Below, piece after piece: positions 1-11,645 of a DNA stretch of 64,000 bases. The notes under the pieces are model-generated. The model saw nothing but the letters and a program-made list of their open reading frames with translations. It searched no databases and was not told the origin of the DNA. Source of the stretch: Cherax quadricarinatus. Taxonomy: Eukaryota > Arthropoda > Malacostraca > Decapoda > Parastacidae. Made by a program: the position numbers and the translations under genes. The DNA is taken from contig NC_091303.1 in assembly GCF_038502225.1 (NCBI RefSeq), forward strand, positions 26,980,898 to 27,044,897. Direction: 5' to 3'. Position 1 is the first letter of the stretch. Every line of letters starts with the position of its first letter.

Positions 1-1
1 A

Positions 2-1213
2 TACACAGCAATCCACAACTGCAGACCATACCAAGTTGGGGGTGGTATTGCAATCTATTACTCTAACCAATTATCTTGTATTAGCACCACTTGCATTAGT
101 GATGAATATGGAGAATACATTTTTGCTAATTTTACTGTAAAAAACCTTAAGACGCCTATAACATTCGGTGCCATTTACCGGATACCCCACACAAACATCC
201 CAAATTTCAGTGAGAAACTAAAGGCACTAATAACAAACAGACAAATGAATAAGCACCACCTTCTCTTAGCTGTAGACTTCAACATCAACCTTGGCCTACT
301 AGATGATCAGCCTGTAACTGATTTCATCAACAATATGAACAACACACTTCTCATACCAACAATAACTAAACCAACCAGGCTCACTGAAACAAGTGCAACC
401 ATAACAGACCACATATGGACCAATATACTAGCCCCCCTTAAATCAGGGATAATCACAGATAGCACTACAGACCACTACCCTACCTTCCTCTTGACAAACA
501 TTAGTAAACCACCACTTGAATACAACAAAGTTTCATTTAGACTCCATGATGAGGCCTCAATAAGGAAGTTCACAGCTGACCTAGAGACTGTTCACTGGCC
601 TACAGAATTCTCCAAGGCCAATGGTATTGATGACTGGACAGACATTTTTCTTAACATATTACTTAGACTATACAACAAACATTGTCCTATAAAAATGAAA
701 CAGATCACAAACAAACGGCTTGCTTGCCCATGGCTAACCAGCACCATTCTGAAATCCATTGATAAGAAACACCAATATCAAAAGCAATATAGGCAGGGCT
801 TAATACACAAAGATATTCTTAAACACTATTCATCAGTCCTCACCAAAGTAATAAAGAAAGCCAAACAACTATACTACTCCAGTAGATTCACTGACACAAG
901 AGGAGACATAAAAAAGACCTGGAAAACACTCTCTCAGATTCTAGGGACCCACAAACTGAAAAAAAACAAGAATATTGCCCTAACTAAACCTAATGAAACA
1001 CCACTGCATCCCACTGACACAGCTAACAAGATAAACGACTTCTTCTCAACCATAGGTTCTAATCTCGCCAATAAAATCCCATGCACCAATGCCCATGCCG
1101 GGGACTACCTAGATGGGAATTTCCCAAATTCCTTCTATCTTGCTCCAACTGAGCCCATGGAAGTCACTGAGATGATAAAGTCTCAAATCCATAAATACAA
1201 AACACCGATATGA
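2..1213 (+). pseudogene. Endonuclease C-terminal half plus EN-RT linker of LINE A
   Basis: Open from the window edge with no start codon visible. The exonuclease-endonuclease-phosphatase (EEP) fold is recognisable from GGGIAIYYS, then GAIYRIPH, the DFNIN motif (near 280) and TTDHYPTFL (the SDH-like active-site block, near 475). The enzyme nicks target DNA to prime reverse transcription. The linker (KKTWKTLSQILG) follows. Family A sequence ends near 1182; the last residues before the stop are read out of frame from the inserted LINE B. The same linker motif recurs downstream in LINE B, which reveals the nesting. Confidence 0.8.
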
Positions 1214-3481
1214 AAAACAGTACAGAATGGGTCACATAACCAGAGACCAAACAAAACATTACTCGTCAATCCTAACCAGCCTGATAAGAAGGGCAAAAAA
1301 ACTGTATTATGAGAACAGATTATCCAACTTACGAGGTGATATAAAAAAGACCTGGAAGACCCTATCAGAAATTCTGGGAACAAAAAAGATATCACGAAAT
1401 AGCGAAATAAAATTAGCAAAATCAGATGAACCCCAACTCCCACCAACAGAAACAGCAAACAGACTCAATGATTTCTTCTCCACTATAGGACAAAACCTTG
1501 CCAATAAAATCCCAAGCTCAGATACCCCACCAAATGACTACCTCACTGGCAACTACCCGAACACACTGCTCCTAGCTCTGACTAACCCATACGCAGTCTC
1601 CCTTATTATCAACACACTAAAAAACAAGGCAGGAGATTTAAATACCTTACCACCCTTTATATACAAAAAAGTGTCACAAGTACTATCACCAATCATTGCA
1701 ACACTCTTTAACAAATCCATTGAATCCTCCACCTTCCCTACAGCTCTCAAAATAGCAAGGGTCACCCCGATCCATAAAGGAGGAGACCAAACAGAGTTGA
1801 ATAACTATAGGCCAATATCCAATTTACACCCTCTCTCAAAAATCTTCGAAAAATTAATTCATAAACGAATCTACTCCTACCTCATCTCCCAAAACATTCT
1901 CAACCCCTGCCAATTTGGATTCAGGCCTAATAAAAATACTAATGATGCTATTATACACATGCTAGAACATATATACACTGCAATAGAGAAAAAAGAAGTC
2001 CCACTGGGGATCTTCATTGACTTACGTAAAGCTTTTGATACAGTTGACCATGACTTGCTCCACGTAAAATTGTCACACTATGGTATTAGAGGGCACTCCC
2101 TCAACTACCTCAAGTCATACCTCAGCAACAGAAGCCAATATGTGTATGCAAATGGGGCAAGCTCTTCTGCTCAACCAATTACAGTTGGTGTCCCACAGGG
2201 AAGTGTCCGTGGCCCTCTTCTCTTTCTCCTATACATAAATGACCTACCAAATGCTTTGCAATTACTCAAACCCACACTTTTTGCAGATGACACTACATAC
2301 GTCTTCTCTCACCCGAGCCCAGTCACGCTAGCCAATACTGTAAACACCGAATTACAGAAAATATCTACCTGGATGAGGACTAACAAACTTACATTAAACA
2401 TTGACAAAACCTACTTCATTCAGTTTGGTAACAGAGCTACAGATGTACCTCTTAACATAACGATAAACAGATCACCTATCACAAAGCTAACAGAGGGAAA
2501 ATTCTTAGGAATCCACCTTGATAATAGACTCAAATTTCATACACATATACAACAAATTTCTAAGAAAATTTCCAAGACTGTAGGCATACTATCGAAGATA
2601 CGGTACTATGTTATACAGTCAGCCCTCCTGGCCCTTTATCACTCTCTTATTTACCCCTATCTCACCTATGGAATTTGTGCATGGGGCTCAACAACAATTA
2701 ACCATCTCAGACCACTAATTACCCAACAAAAGGCTGCAGTTAGAATGATAACAAATTCTCACTACAGGCAGCACACTCCACCAATATTCAAAACACTCAA
2801 CCTACTCACCATACAAAACATCCATACTTATTACTGCACCTATTACATACATAGAACAATTAACTCTGACATTAACCCTCCCCTCAAACATCTCCTTGCC
2901 AACCTCAACAGAACACATGACCATAACACAAGGCACAGATCACTCTTTGATGTTCCTCGTGTCCATCTCACGCTATGCAAAAACTCAATGCACATAAAAG
3001 GCCCTAAAATCTGGAATTCATTACCTGTAAATATAAAAGAAACACTACCTGTTTATAAATTCAAGTCTCTTCTCAAAGATCACTTACTCACTCAAAACCA
3101 AATAAATACTGAATAACTGAACTATATAAATTGTATATCCTATATGTTACTCACAATTATATCACACAAATGTTAAACCTAGGACCCAATCTAACTTTGT
3201 TATTTTTTTAAATACACTACCTAACAGAATACTCCATTCGACTGAATGTACAGCAATGCATGCAACCATTTCACCTGTCTTTGTAATACTCATTTGTGCT
3301 TTATAGTTATCTGTTTACAATAATGTTTTATCACTGATTTCATCATTGCTTAATTAATCTTAAGTTAATTTTAAGCCAGCCCGTAATGCTATGCATATAA
3401 GTGGCTTTGGCATGCTGCTCTTACCTGTATTTTTTGTACCTCTGTATGTATGCTTAAATTACTAAATAAATAAATAAATAA
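1183..3481 (+). mobile_element. Non-LTR retrotransposon, family B copy 1, 5'-truncated, nested in LINE A
   Basis: Family B starts abruptly inside its EN-RT linker, at a CTCAAA sequence that both families share near 1182-1187, and ends in a TAAA-repeat tail at about 3461-3483. A 365-bp 3' UTR lies between the RT stop and the tail. The 5' truncation and repetitive tail are typical of target-primed reverse transcription. A second copy of the same family lies at 37871-39788 on the minus strand. No target duplication is evident; roughly ten bases of LINE A are missing at the junction compared with its paralogue. Confidence 0.85.
1185..3116 (+). CDS. Reverse transcriptase ORF of LINE B (5'-truncated, open)
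   Basis: An uninterrupted frame of about 643 codons; the first ATG inside it is at 1227, but that is not the native start because the endonuclease is missing. RT blocks in order: [36 protein letters not shown] (motif A with catalytic Asp), GVPQGSVRGPLL (motif B; most relatives have Leu where this copy has Arg), LFADDTTYV (motif C near 2280), then the thumb and a C-terminal region ending in GPKIWNSLP. It would copy LINE RNA into DNA. The intact frame suggests a fairly young insertion, but without endonuclease or promoter it cannot be autonomous. Confidence 0.85.
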   Translation, partial: KSINTKHRYEKQYRMGHITRDQTKHYSSILTSLIRRAKKLYYENRLSNLRGDIKKTWKTLSEILGTKKISRNSEIKLAKSDEPQLPPTETANRLNDFFSTIGQNLANKIPSSDTPPNDYLTGNYPNTLLLALTNPYAVSLIINTLKNKAGDLNTLPPFIYKKVSQVLSPIIATLFNKSIESSTFPTALKIARVTPIHKGGDQTELNNYRPISNLHPLSKIFEKLIHKRIYSYLISQNILNPCQFGFRPNKNTNDAIIHMLEHIYTAIEKKEVPLGIFIDLRKAFDTVDHDLLHVKLSHYGIRGHSLNYLKSYLSNRSQYVYANGASSSAQPITVGVPQGSVRGPLLFLLYINDLPNALQLLKPTLFADDTTYVFSHPSPVTLANTVNTELQKISTWMRTNKLTLNIDKTYFIQFGNRATDVPLNITINRSPITKLTEGKFLGIHLDNRLKFHTHIQQISKKISKTVGILSKIRYYVIQSALLALYHSLIYPYLTYGICAWGSTTINHLRPLITQQKAAVRMITNSHYRQHTPPIFKTLNLLTIQNIHTYYCTYYIHRTINSDINPPLKHLLANLNRTHDHNTRHRSLFDVPRVHLTLCKNSMHIKGPKIWNSLPVNIKETLPVYKFKSLLKDHLLTQNQINTE

Positions 3482-4965
3482 ATAACTCAGGGAATCTGTC
3501 TCATGTCCCACCATAATTGTACAAGAGAGCAGCCCATGTCCTCTCGCATGCTATCCCATTACTTTTTAACAAGTCACTAGAAGCTAGCACCTTCCCGAAA
3601 CTACTCAAGACGGCAAGGGTTACACCAATACATAAAGGTGGTGACCCTACAGATTTAAACAACTATAGACCAATATCAAACTTACCATTGCTATCCAAAA
3701 TCTTTGAGAAACTCGTGCACAGGAGACTATATTCATTTATAACGGCACAAAACATACTCAACCCCTGCCAATTTGGATTCAGGAAAAATAAAAGTACTAA
3801 CGATGCAATCATAAAAATGCTAGATCTGCTTTACACAGCATTGGAAAATAAGGAATATCCACTAGGAATTTTATTGACCTAAGAAAAGCTTTTGACACAG
3901 TAGACCACGGCATCCTACTCCACAAACTTGACCATTATGGTATAAGAGGCCATGCGCTTGCATATTTCAAATCTTACCTTACTAATAGGTATCAGTATGT
4001 CACCATTAAAGACAGCATCAACAACACAGCCACTTGATACTGGAGTTCAGCAGGGAAGTGTCCTTGGTCCCCTGCTCTTCCTCATATACATCAATGATCT
4101 TCCAAAAGTATCTCAACAGCTGAACCCCATTCTCTTTGCTGACAACACGACTTATGTCATCTCTCACCCTAATCTTGCCACCCTCAACACCATTGTTAAT
4201 GAGGAGCTGATCAAAATATTGACTTGGATGACAGCCAATAAACTTACACTTAACACTGACAAAACCTACTACATTATGTTTGGTAGCAGAGCAGGAGATG
4301 CGCAAATTAACATTAAGATCGACAACACTCTAATTGCCAGACATGAGGGCAAATTCCTAGGCCTATACCTCAACAACAACCTGAACTTCAGCACCCATAT
4401 CCAACACATAACTAAAAAAGTATCCAAAACAGTTGGGATCCTCTCCAAGATATGATACTACGTGCCGCAAACTGCCCTTCTCACACTATACCATTCACTT
4501 ATATATCCATACCTCACCTATGCTATCTGTACTTGGGCTTCAACTGCAGCAACACACCTAAAGCCAATAATAACCAAACAAAAAGCCGCAGTAAGAATAA
4601 TCACTAAATCCCATCCCTGGCTACCCCCCCCCCCACTCTTCATAGATCTAAACTTACTCCCTGTTCAGTACATCCACACTTACTACTGTGCAATCTACAT
4701 CTACAGGACCTTAAACTCCAATATTAACCTTGACCTAAAACGCTTTCTTGATAGTTGCGACAGAACCCACAGGCACAACACCAGACACAAACATCTCTAT
4801 GACATTCCCCGTGTCAGACTAAACCTTTACAAAAATTCAATGTATGTCAAAGGCCCTAAAATCTGGAACACCCTACCTGAAAATTCTAAAACTGCAGACA
4901 CATTCATCACCTTCAAAACTACCATCAGAAAACATCTTATCTCCCTGATACACCCTGTCAACTAA
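3482..4965 (+). pseudogene. Reverse transcriptase half of LINE A copy 1
   Basis: Homologous throughout to the RT at 46569-49657. Lesions visible by comparison: a TAA stop replacing a Leu codon near 3511, a one-base loss in the T-run of motif A near 3870 that shifts the frame, FADN instead of FADD in motif C near 4138 (second catalytic Asp lost), a TGA replacing an Arg codon at 4453-4455, and a C homopolymer near 4625. It is clearly non-functional. The 3' UTR runs to about 5380. Confidence 0.85.
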
Positions 4966-5380
4966 TTACACGAATACCACCTGGTGGTTAACACTTACAC
5001 TCACTCACCCATTTGACCATAAACAGAAATATCAATCTCAATCTCAAAATAATGACTCTTAACTAGTCATAAGTTGGCCTGTGATACTCCAATACTGAAA
5101 CTATGTATAGTGCCAAAACAAAAGCATTCACATTGCTAAACTCACAAACTAGTATTTAGTCACTTAGCCATAATACCGACTTACCTCATAATTTTGTAAT
5201 ATTTTAAACTTAAGATTTAATTTAAGTCTGGCTGAAATGCCTAGCCATGCTAGGTGTTCTAGTGGTACACTCTGTAATTATTTTACTACATGTAAACCAC
5301 ACAATAACCAAATTCTGTAAACTCAGCGTTGTAATCCTTATAGAGAATAAACTTTGAATTGAATTTGAATTTGAATATCA

Positions 5381-5541
5381 AGAGTGGGGGGGATGTGTTG
5401 CCAGGGATGGGATTTAGTGATTATTCTTACTGCGGCTTTTTGTTGGGTTATTATTGGCTTTAGGTGTGTTGCTGCAGTTGAACCCCAAGCACAGATAGCA
5501 TAGGTGAGGTATGGATATATAAGTGCACAATAAGTGCACAA
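5381..5541 (-). mobile_element. Inverted LINE A fragment
   Basis: The minus strand reads LIYPYLTYAICAWGSTAATHL, the RT C-terminal region of family A, directly after the 3' tail of copy 1. It is a small inverted piece; the same segment in the same orientation occurs at 29161-29310. Confidence 0.75.
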
Positions 5542-5544
5542 ACA

Positions 5545-5690
5545 TAATCAATATATTGTTTACAAAATTTGTTTACACACACAAATACAAAAAAATGTTT
5601 ATTACTATTGTTTTATAATATATATACAAATGTACAGTCACTGGACATGCTCCTAGAAGTTCTGCAGCGTGTGGTACTCTTTGGTCAGCT
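5545..5690 (-). mobile_element. piggyBac 3' fragment
   Basis: Matches the minus-strand 3' portion of the piggyBac at 56802-59745 (around 57180-57310), including the AT-rich stretch and the end of the Cys-rich coding region. It stands opposite a plus-strand 3' piggyBac end at 6675-7124, so the Tigger segment between them is flanked by inverted piggyBac pieces. Confidence 0.65.
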
Positions 5691-5882
5691 GCTGCTGCAC
5701 CACCGTCAGCTGCTGCTGTACCACGGTCAGCTGCTGCTGCGCCACTATCAGCTGTTGCTGCACCACCGTCAGGTGCTGTTGTACCACTGTCAGCTGCTGC
5801 TGTACCACCGTCAGCTGCTGCTGTACCACCGTCAGCTGCTGCTGTATCACCGTCAGCTGCTGCTGCACCACCGTCAACTGTA
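5690..5882. repeat. CTG-rich minisatellite
   Basis: A tandem unit of roughly 22 bp built on GTCAGCTGCTGCTG with variable CACCAC/TACCAC ends. A related CTG/GCAC array occurs at the corresponding position of the Tigger at 18274-19733. The long Gln/Ala/Cys reading frames here are repeat artefacts. Confidence 0.85.
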
Positions 5883-5884
5883 CT

Positions 5885-6672
5885 ACTCAAAGATGTGGAG
5901 TGTGTGTTGTTGGTGTGGCTTAATGAGAAACAATTACCCAGAAACAATTAACCCTACAGGGTTAGCCACCCAGGATAACCCAAGAAAGTCAGTGCATCAT
6001 TGGAGTCCTTAATTTTGTCCCCCAGGATGCGACCCACACTAGTCGACTAACACCCAGGTGAACAGGAAAAAATGCCTGGAACTACTGCTCATATTGATGA
6101 ATTTAAGGCCAGCCAAGGTTGGTTTGAGATTTAAGAATCATAGTGGCATACACAGTGTGATAAGGCATGGTGAAGCTAAAAAACTCCAACCCCAACAAGT
6201 ATTCATTTGTGATGAAACAGGCCTGTTCTGGAAGAAAATGCCAAACAGGACCTACATTACTCAGGAGGAAAAGGCACTCCCAGGACACAAGCCTATGAAA
6301 GACAGGCTAACTTTCTTGTGTTGTTGTAATGCTAGTGGGGATTGCAAAGTGAAGCCTTTACTCATGTATCACTCTGAAAATCCCAGAGTGTTCAAGAAAA
6401 ACAGTGTCTCATCACTCATCAATACTCTTCAATAAAGGTAAGTGTCATTTTAGCATTTATTTATGTATTTATTGTGCATGTCTCATTGTTTTCTTTGTAG
6501 GGAAATGTATATTTCACGTAAAAATTTTTTTTTTAATATACTTTTGGCTGTCTGGAACAGATTAATTGGATTTCCATTATTTCTTACGGGGAAAATTAAT
6601 TCAGCTGACGATAAATTCAGCTAAGGACAAGCTCTCTGGAACAGATTAAAATCATTAGTCGAGGGTCCACTG
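5885..6672 (+). mobile_element. Tigger/pogo composite fragment carrying a SINE
   Basis: Transposase fragments are visible on both sides of a SINE piece: LLVW before it and KKMPG, GIHSVIRHGEA, CDETGLFWKKMP, GHKPMKDRLTF and CKVKPLL after it. The first catalytic Asp (CDETG) is present; the second and third Asp regions are deleted. The right end reads GGTCCACTG followed by TA at 6673-6674. The 3' UTR contains AATAAAGGTAAGTGT at 6431 and an acceptor-like TTTGTAG ending at 6500. The left terminal inverted repeat is missing. Same composite structure as 18274-19733. Confidence 0.8.
5945..6060 (-). mobile_element. tRNA-SINE body fragment inside Tigger
   Basis: The reverse complement matches the non-tRNA body of the full SINE at 20165-20459, from the CCTGTTCACC region to the AACCCT region. 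The tRNA head is absent. AAACAATTA occurs just before and within the left junction, consistent with an old insertion duplication. Both junctions with the Tigger transposase are shared with 19096-19250. Confidence 0.8.
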
Positions 6673-6674
6673 TA

Positions 6675-7124
6675 TTATAGAACAATAGTACAGTGTAATA
6701 AACATTTTTTTATATTGTGTAAACAAGTTTTGTAAACAATATGATGATACTAGTGTTTTTGCTATAATTGTGTTACAGTCAACGAATGTATGTATGAACA
6801 TTGCACCATAATTTGGTCTCACAGGCCACATAAGTTATGTGAAAAAATAAAATAGTGAAAAAACAAGAAACTTTCGAATGCAAGTATACCCAAGTTTACC
6901 GGGTGAGAAGCATTCACCACTGTTGCCATACATGGCTCATTTTCTGCCAACTTTATGCCTCTATATCTCAGTAAGTACTCATCTCAAAAAATTTTGCAGG
7001 GGCTTAAAACAATCAGAAAAACAATCTTAACATTTTGATAAAAAAAATTTTTTTTTTTTTTTTGAATATTTTTCGACACCAGGAGACACTTCAGGATTTG
7101 GGGTTGCGACAGTCAAAGGGTTAA
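6675..7124 (+). mobile_element. piggyBac-type right end fragment
   Basis: Corresponds to the 3' UTR and right end of the piggyBac at 22838-24714 (its 24240-24714 part). It ends in GACAGTCAAAGGGTTAA at 7124. The 5' part is missing. Its terminal TTAA is also the first TTAA of the next element, so two piggyBac-type elements abut head to tail. Confidence 0.8.
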
Positions 7125-8196
7125 CCCTTTGACTGTCCCGGCCGTATATATACGTCTTACGAGGTACCGTGTTTGACGTATATATACTCAAATTCTAGCG
7201 GCTTCAAATCAAGCAGGAGAAAGCTGGTAGGCCCACATGTGAGAGAATGGGTCTGTGTGGTCAGTGTGCACCATATAAAAAAAATCCTGGACCACGCAGT
7301 GCATAATAAGAAAAAAAAAACTCCGACCATTTTTTTTAATTAAAATGCCGACTTTGTGGTCTATTTTCGTATAGTATTTATGGTTGTATTCTCATTTTCT
7401 TGGTCTCATTTGATAGAATGGAAAACATATTATAGAAATAGAGGTGATTTTGATTGATTTTACTATAAAAAGAACCTGGAAATGGAGCTCAAACTAGGGA
7501 AAATGTTTGATTTTTGCCAATGTTCAAAAGTAAACAAATGATGTCATTGTCCAATAAATGTCCAACTAGCCATTCTAATATGCAGTCATGAATGGGTTGA
7601 TGTTATTTATACAATTATTACAGTATTGCAGTAGTCTGCATAATAGTAAGTCTTCTATTTTTTGTTTGAATAAAAATTCAAAATAGAAAGCAAGAGTAAT
7701 ATCAGAGGGGCCTGGAGACATGACTGATGAACGAAGAAAATGTTATTTTAGAGCCAGGAATGTCTGCATTGTTCCTTCTGGACCTTATTTTGAAATTGTC
7801 ATATTTTTTAATTTTCGTGAAATTGGCCAAATTGCAAATTTCTGACCATGTTATTGGGTAGTTGAAATTGGTAAATGGGCAGTTTCTTGTACTCAATCGA
7901 TAGAAAAAATGGAGTTCTAAAGAAATAGCTATGAGTTTGGTCGACTGGAACAATAGAATTAGCCGAAAATAGGGCTCAAAATGGGCGAAATCGCCGATTT
8001 GTAAACATCGCCGAGGTCGCTAACTTCGCGAGAGCATAACTCCATCAGTTTTCCATCAAATTTCGTTTTTTGGTGTCATTACAATCGGGAAAAGATTTTC
8101 TATCATTTCATAAGAAAAAATAATTTTTTTTTTTTTTTAATTTTGCGACACGAGGAGACACCTCAGGATTGGGGGTTGCGACAGTCAAAGGGTTAA
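7121..8196. mobile_element. piggyBac-type MITE, GTATATATAC subfamily
   Basis: TTAA at 7121-7124 and 8193-8196 with inverted ends TTAACCCTTTGACTGTC and GACAGTCAAAGGGTTAA. It is 1.08 kb with no transposase ORF. Paired palindromes GTATATATAC lie at 7144-7153 and 7178-7187. The inner AT-rich part resembles the other non-coding elements at 8439, 12404, 48324 and 52378. Confidence 0.9.
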
Positions 8197-8438
8197 GGAC
8201 ACAACCTCATCAATAAGACTACTGGATACTGGAGTACCACAGGGAAGAGTCCTTGGTTCCCTGCTCTTTCTCTTATACATCAGTGATCTACCTAATGTTT
8301 CACAACATCTTAAGCCTATTCTCTTTGCTGATGATACGACATATGTCATCTCTCGCCCTAATCTTGCCTCATTTATCATTATTGTTAATAAAGAACAAGT
8401 AAAAATATTGACCTGGATGACTGCTAATAAACTTACAC

Positions 8439-9491
8439 TTAACCCTTTCAGGGTTTCCGATGTACTAGTACGGTTTACACACCAGGGTTATTGACGTACT
8501 AGTACACCTAAATTCTAGTGCCTTCAAATCTCGCGAGAAAGCTGGTAGGCCAATATATGAAAAAATGGGTCTAAGTGGTCAGTGTGCGCAGTATAAAAAA
8601 AATCCTGCAGTACACAGTGCGTAATGAGGAAAAAAAAACTTTGACTGTCTTTTTGGTTTAAAACAGCGACTTTGCAGTGTATTTTTGTATCGTATTTACG
8701 GTTGTATTTTAATTTTCCTGGTCTCATTTTATATAATAGAAGACATATTACAGAAATTGACATGATTTTGATTGGTTTCACAATGAAAAGTATCTTGAAA
8801 TTGAGCTCAAAGTAGGAGAAATGTTCGATTTTTGCCAAAGTTCAAAGGTAAACAAATCATGCCACTCGTCCAATACGCATCAACTGGTGAGTCTAATATT
8901 CTTTCACAAGTGCGCTGATATTATTTATACCATTTTTACACTAATGCAGTAGTCTGCATAACAGTAAATCTTCTATTTTTTGTGAGAATAAAAATTCAAA
9001 GAGGAAAGCCTGGAGACGTAACTAATGAACAGAGGAAATGTTATTTTAGTGCCATGAATGTCTCTCTTGTTTATTCTGGACCCTATTTGGAAATTGGCAT
9101 CTTTTGAAATTTGTGTGAAAGTGGTAAAATTGCTAATTTCTGACCACTTTATTGGATAGTTGAAATTGGTAAATGGGTGGTTTCTTGTACTCACTCAATA
9201 GAAAAAATGGAGTTCTAGCGAAATAGTCATGATTTTTGTCAACTAGTACACTGAAAATGGCCGAAAATAGGGCTCAAAGTGGGTGAAATCACTGATGCGT
9301 AAACATCGTCGAGACCACTAACTTCGCGGGAGCATAATTCCATAAGTTTTCCATGAAATTTCATACTTTTGGTGTCATTATGATCAGGAAAAGATTCTCT
9401 ATCTTTTCAAAAAGAATTTTTTTTTTTTCCGAAAAATTTTCAACCCTGAGAACAAGTTTAGGAGAGGGCCTCTCGACCCTGAAAGGGTTAA
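8439..9491. mobile_element. piggyBac-type MITE, GTACTAGTAC subfamily
   Basis: TTAA at 8439-8442 and 9488-9491; ends begin CCCTTTCAGGG and finish CCCTGAAAGGG. Palindromes GTACTAGTAC lie at 8462-8471 and 8496-8505. No coding capacity. It sits in LINE A at a TTAA that is intact in the paralogue near 4249. Confidence 0.9.
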
Positions 9492-10525
9492 TACTGACAA
9501 AACCTTCTACATTCTGTTAGGGAACATAACAGGTGCTGCCCAGCTGAACATAATGATTGACAGCACTCCTATTGCTAGACATAATGAGGGCAAATTCCAG
9601 GGCCTGCACCTTGAGCCTTGACAGCAACCTGAAATTCAACACCCATATCCAACAAATAACAAAAGAAGTATCCAAAACAGTTGGGATTCTCTCTAAAATA
9701 CATTACTACATACCACAATCAGCCCTACTCACACTATACTATCCACTCATCTATCCCTACCTCACCTATGTTATTTGTGCACGGGGATCAACAGCAGCTA
9801 CTCACCTAAAGCCAATAATAACCCAATAGAAAGCTGCAGTAAGAATTATCACGCAATCCAATGCAAGACAGCACACACCCACACTCTTCAAAGTCCTAAA
9901 TCTACTCACCATACAGAACAGTCACACCTACTATTGTGCAACCTACATTTACAAAACCATAAACTCTAATTTTAACCATGAACTAAAACAATTTCTTGAT
10001 AATTGCAACAGGACCCATAGACACTATACCAGACACAAATATTTCTATGACATTCCCCATGTCCGGTTAAACTCTACAGAAATTTGATGTAAATAAAAGG
10101 GCCTAGAATCTGGAACTCCCTGCCTGAAAACTCTAGAACTGCTGACTCAATCACTATTTTCAAAACTACCTTTAACCCTTTGACTGTTTCCGACGTATAA
10201 ATACGTCTTACGAGCCAATGTTTCTGACGTATTTATACGCATAAATTCTAGCAGCTTCAAATCAAGCAGGAGAAAGCTGGTAGGCCCACAGGTGAGAGAG
10301 TGGGTCTCCATGGTCAGTGTGCACCATATAAAAAAAATCAGGGAGCCAGTGGTGCATTGTGGGAATGCCATTTCAGTTGTCCTTTTTCAGCATGTCTAGC
10401 GGTAAGAAATATGTGATTCCCCAGCAAATCTGGGACTCTTCTCTTCCCAAGTGATGCTCTAACACAGATGGAAGTGTCAGTGAAGATCAATTTCATGATT
10501 TGGAGGAGTTTGAGACCAAAAGCAA

Positions 10526-10663
10526 TGGAGGAGGAGGAGGGGAGGAAGAGGAGGAGGAGGAGGAGGAGGGAAGGAAGAGGAGGAGGAGGAGGAGGAGGAG
10601 GAGGAGGAGGAGGAGAAGAGGAGGAGGAGGAGAAGAGGAGGAGGAGGAGGAGGAAGAAGAAGA
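10526..10663. repeat. GGA/GAA purine tract
   Basis: A near-pure polypurine run of GGAGGA with occasional GAA. It starts right after the piggyBac N-terminal coding fragment. Poly-Gly, poly-Glu and poly-Arg frames across it are artefacts. Confidence 0.95.
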
Positions 10664-10899
10664 TGTAATAATATTGTTCCCTAGAAGCAAGAAAAAAAAA
10701 AGTCCACCCCATGACAGTGACAAGATAAGGGGAGATAACATCTGATAAGAGCTGACTTTGATGAGCGTAAAGGAGGGTAATATTACATGACCATCGCCCT
10801 CCCTTTGTTTTTGCTGGTACACAAACATTTCTGTCTGTCTATTTGTCTGTCTGTGAAGCTCCCTGTCTGTCCATCTAGCTCTCTGTCTCAGAGAGAGCC

Positions 10900-10985
10900 A
10901 CAAGACTGTGTCATCACTTTTACTCACATCTTCAAGCAGAGTATAGCACTTTGTCTGGATTTCTTGGGTTATCCTAGGTAATTTA
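10900..10985 (+). mobile_element. SINE/LINE tail fragment
   Basis: Shares CTTTGTCTGGATTTCTTGGG and GGTTATCCTAGG with the fragment at 62325-62372 and, more loosely, with the conserved tail domain at 45552-45672 and 55624-55755. It is a short remnant inside the deleted piggyBac. Confidence 0.55.
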
Positions 10986-11220
10986 CACTATGTATACTTG
11001 TATTTATGTGTACCTGTGAGACAGAGATAGGCAGACAGATAGAGAGACAGATTGAAAGATATAGAATGAGGGAGAAAGATAATTAGAATGGAGGAGGGGA
11101 AGCAGCATCCGACCCCATTGTTTTGACAGGCGGTAGGGGGAGTGACTAATGAGACAGTATGTCACTTTGACAGCTGCCGACTTCTGACTCAAAACAATTA
11201 TAAGCCACACACTGGCACAC

Positions 11221-11645
11221 AAGACGAGGAGAAGGAGGAGAAGGGGGAGGAGGAGAAGGAGGAGAAGGAGGAGTAGAAGGAGAAGGAGAAGGAGGAGGAG
11301 GAGGAGAAGGAGGAGGAGAAGGAGGAGGAGGAGGAGAAGGAGGAGGAGGAGGAGGAGGAGGAGGAGAAGGAGGAGGAGGAGGAGGAGGAGGAGGACTAGA
11401 AGGAGAAGGAGGAGGAGTAGAAGGAGGAGGAGGAGGAGGAGAAGGAGGAGGAGGAGAAGGAGGAGAAGGAGGAGGAGGAGAAGGAGGAGGAGAAGGAGGA
11501 GGAGAAGGAGGAGGAGGAGAAGGAGGAGGAGGAGAAGGAGGAGGAGAAGGAGGAGGAGGAGAAGGAGGAGAAGGAGGAGGAGGAGGAGGAGGAGAAGGAG
11601 GAGGAGGAGGAGGAGGAGGAGGAGAAGGAGGAGGAGGAGGAGGAT
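11221..11645. repeat. GGA/GAA purine tract, second block
   Basis: About 425 bp of GGAGGAGAA repeats on the plus strand, with a few GTAG/CTAG interruptions. A 256-codon poly-Leu frame on the other strand is an artefact. Long mirror-like homopurine runs of this kind can form triplex DNA. Confidence 0.95.

Larger units (their letters stand above)
1..5380 (+). mobile_element. Non-LTR retrotransposon, family A copy 1 (split by LINE B)
   Basis: This Jockey/CR1/L2-like LINE encodes an apurinic-type endonuclease followed by reverse transcriptase. It runs off the left window edge. The coding sequence is interrupted near 1183 and resumes at about 3482. Comparison with the copy at 46569-49866 shows the two halves were once continuous: the text after 3482 matches what follows the equivalent of 1180 in that copy. 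The 3' end carries short TTTGAA repeats just before 5380. It is a dead copy with several stops and frameshifts in the RT half. Exact clade assignment within the Jockey superfamily would need a phylogeny. Confidence 0.85.
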
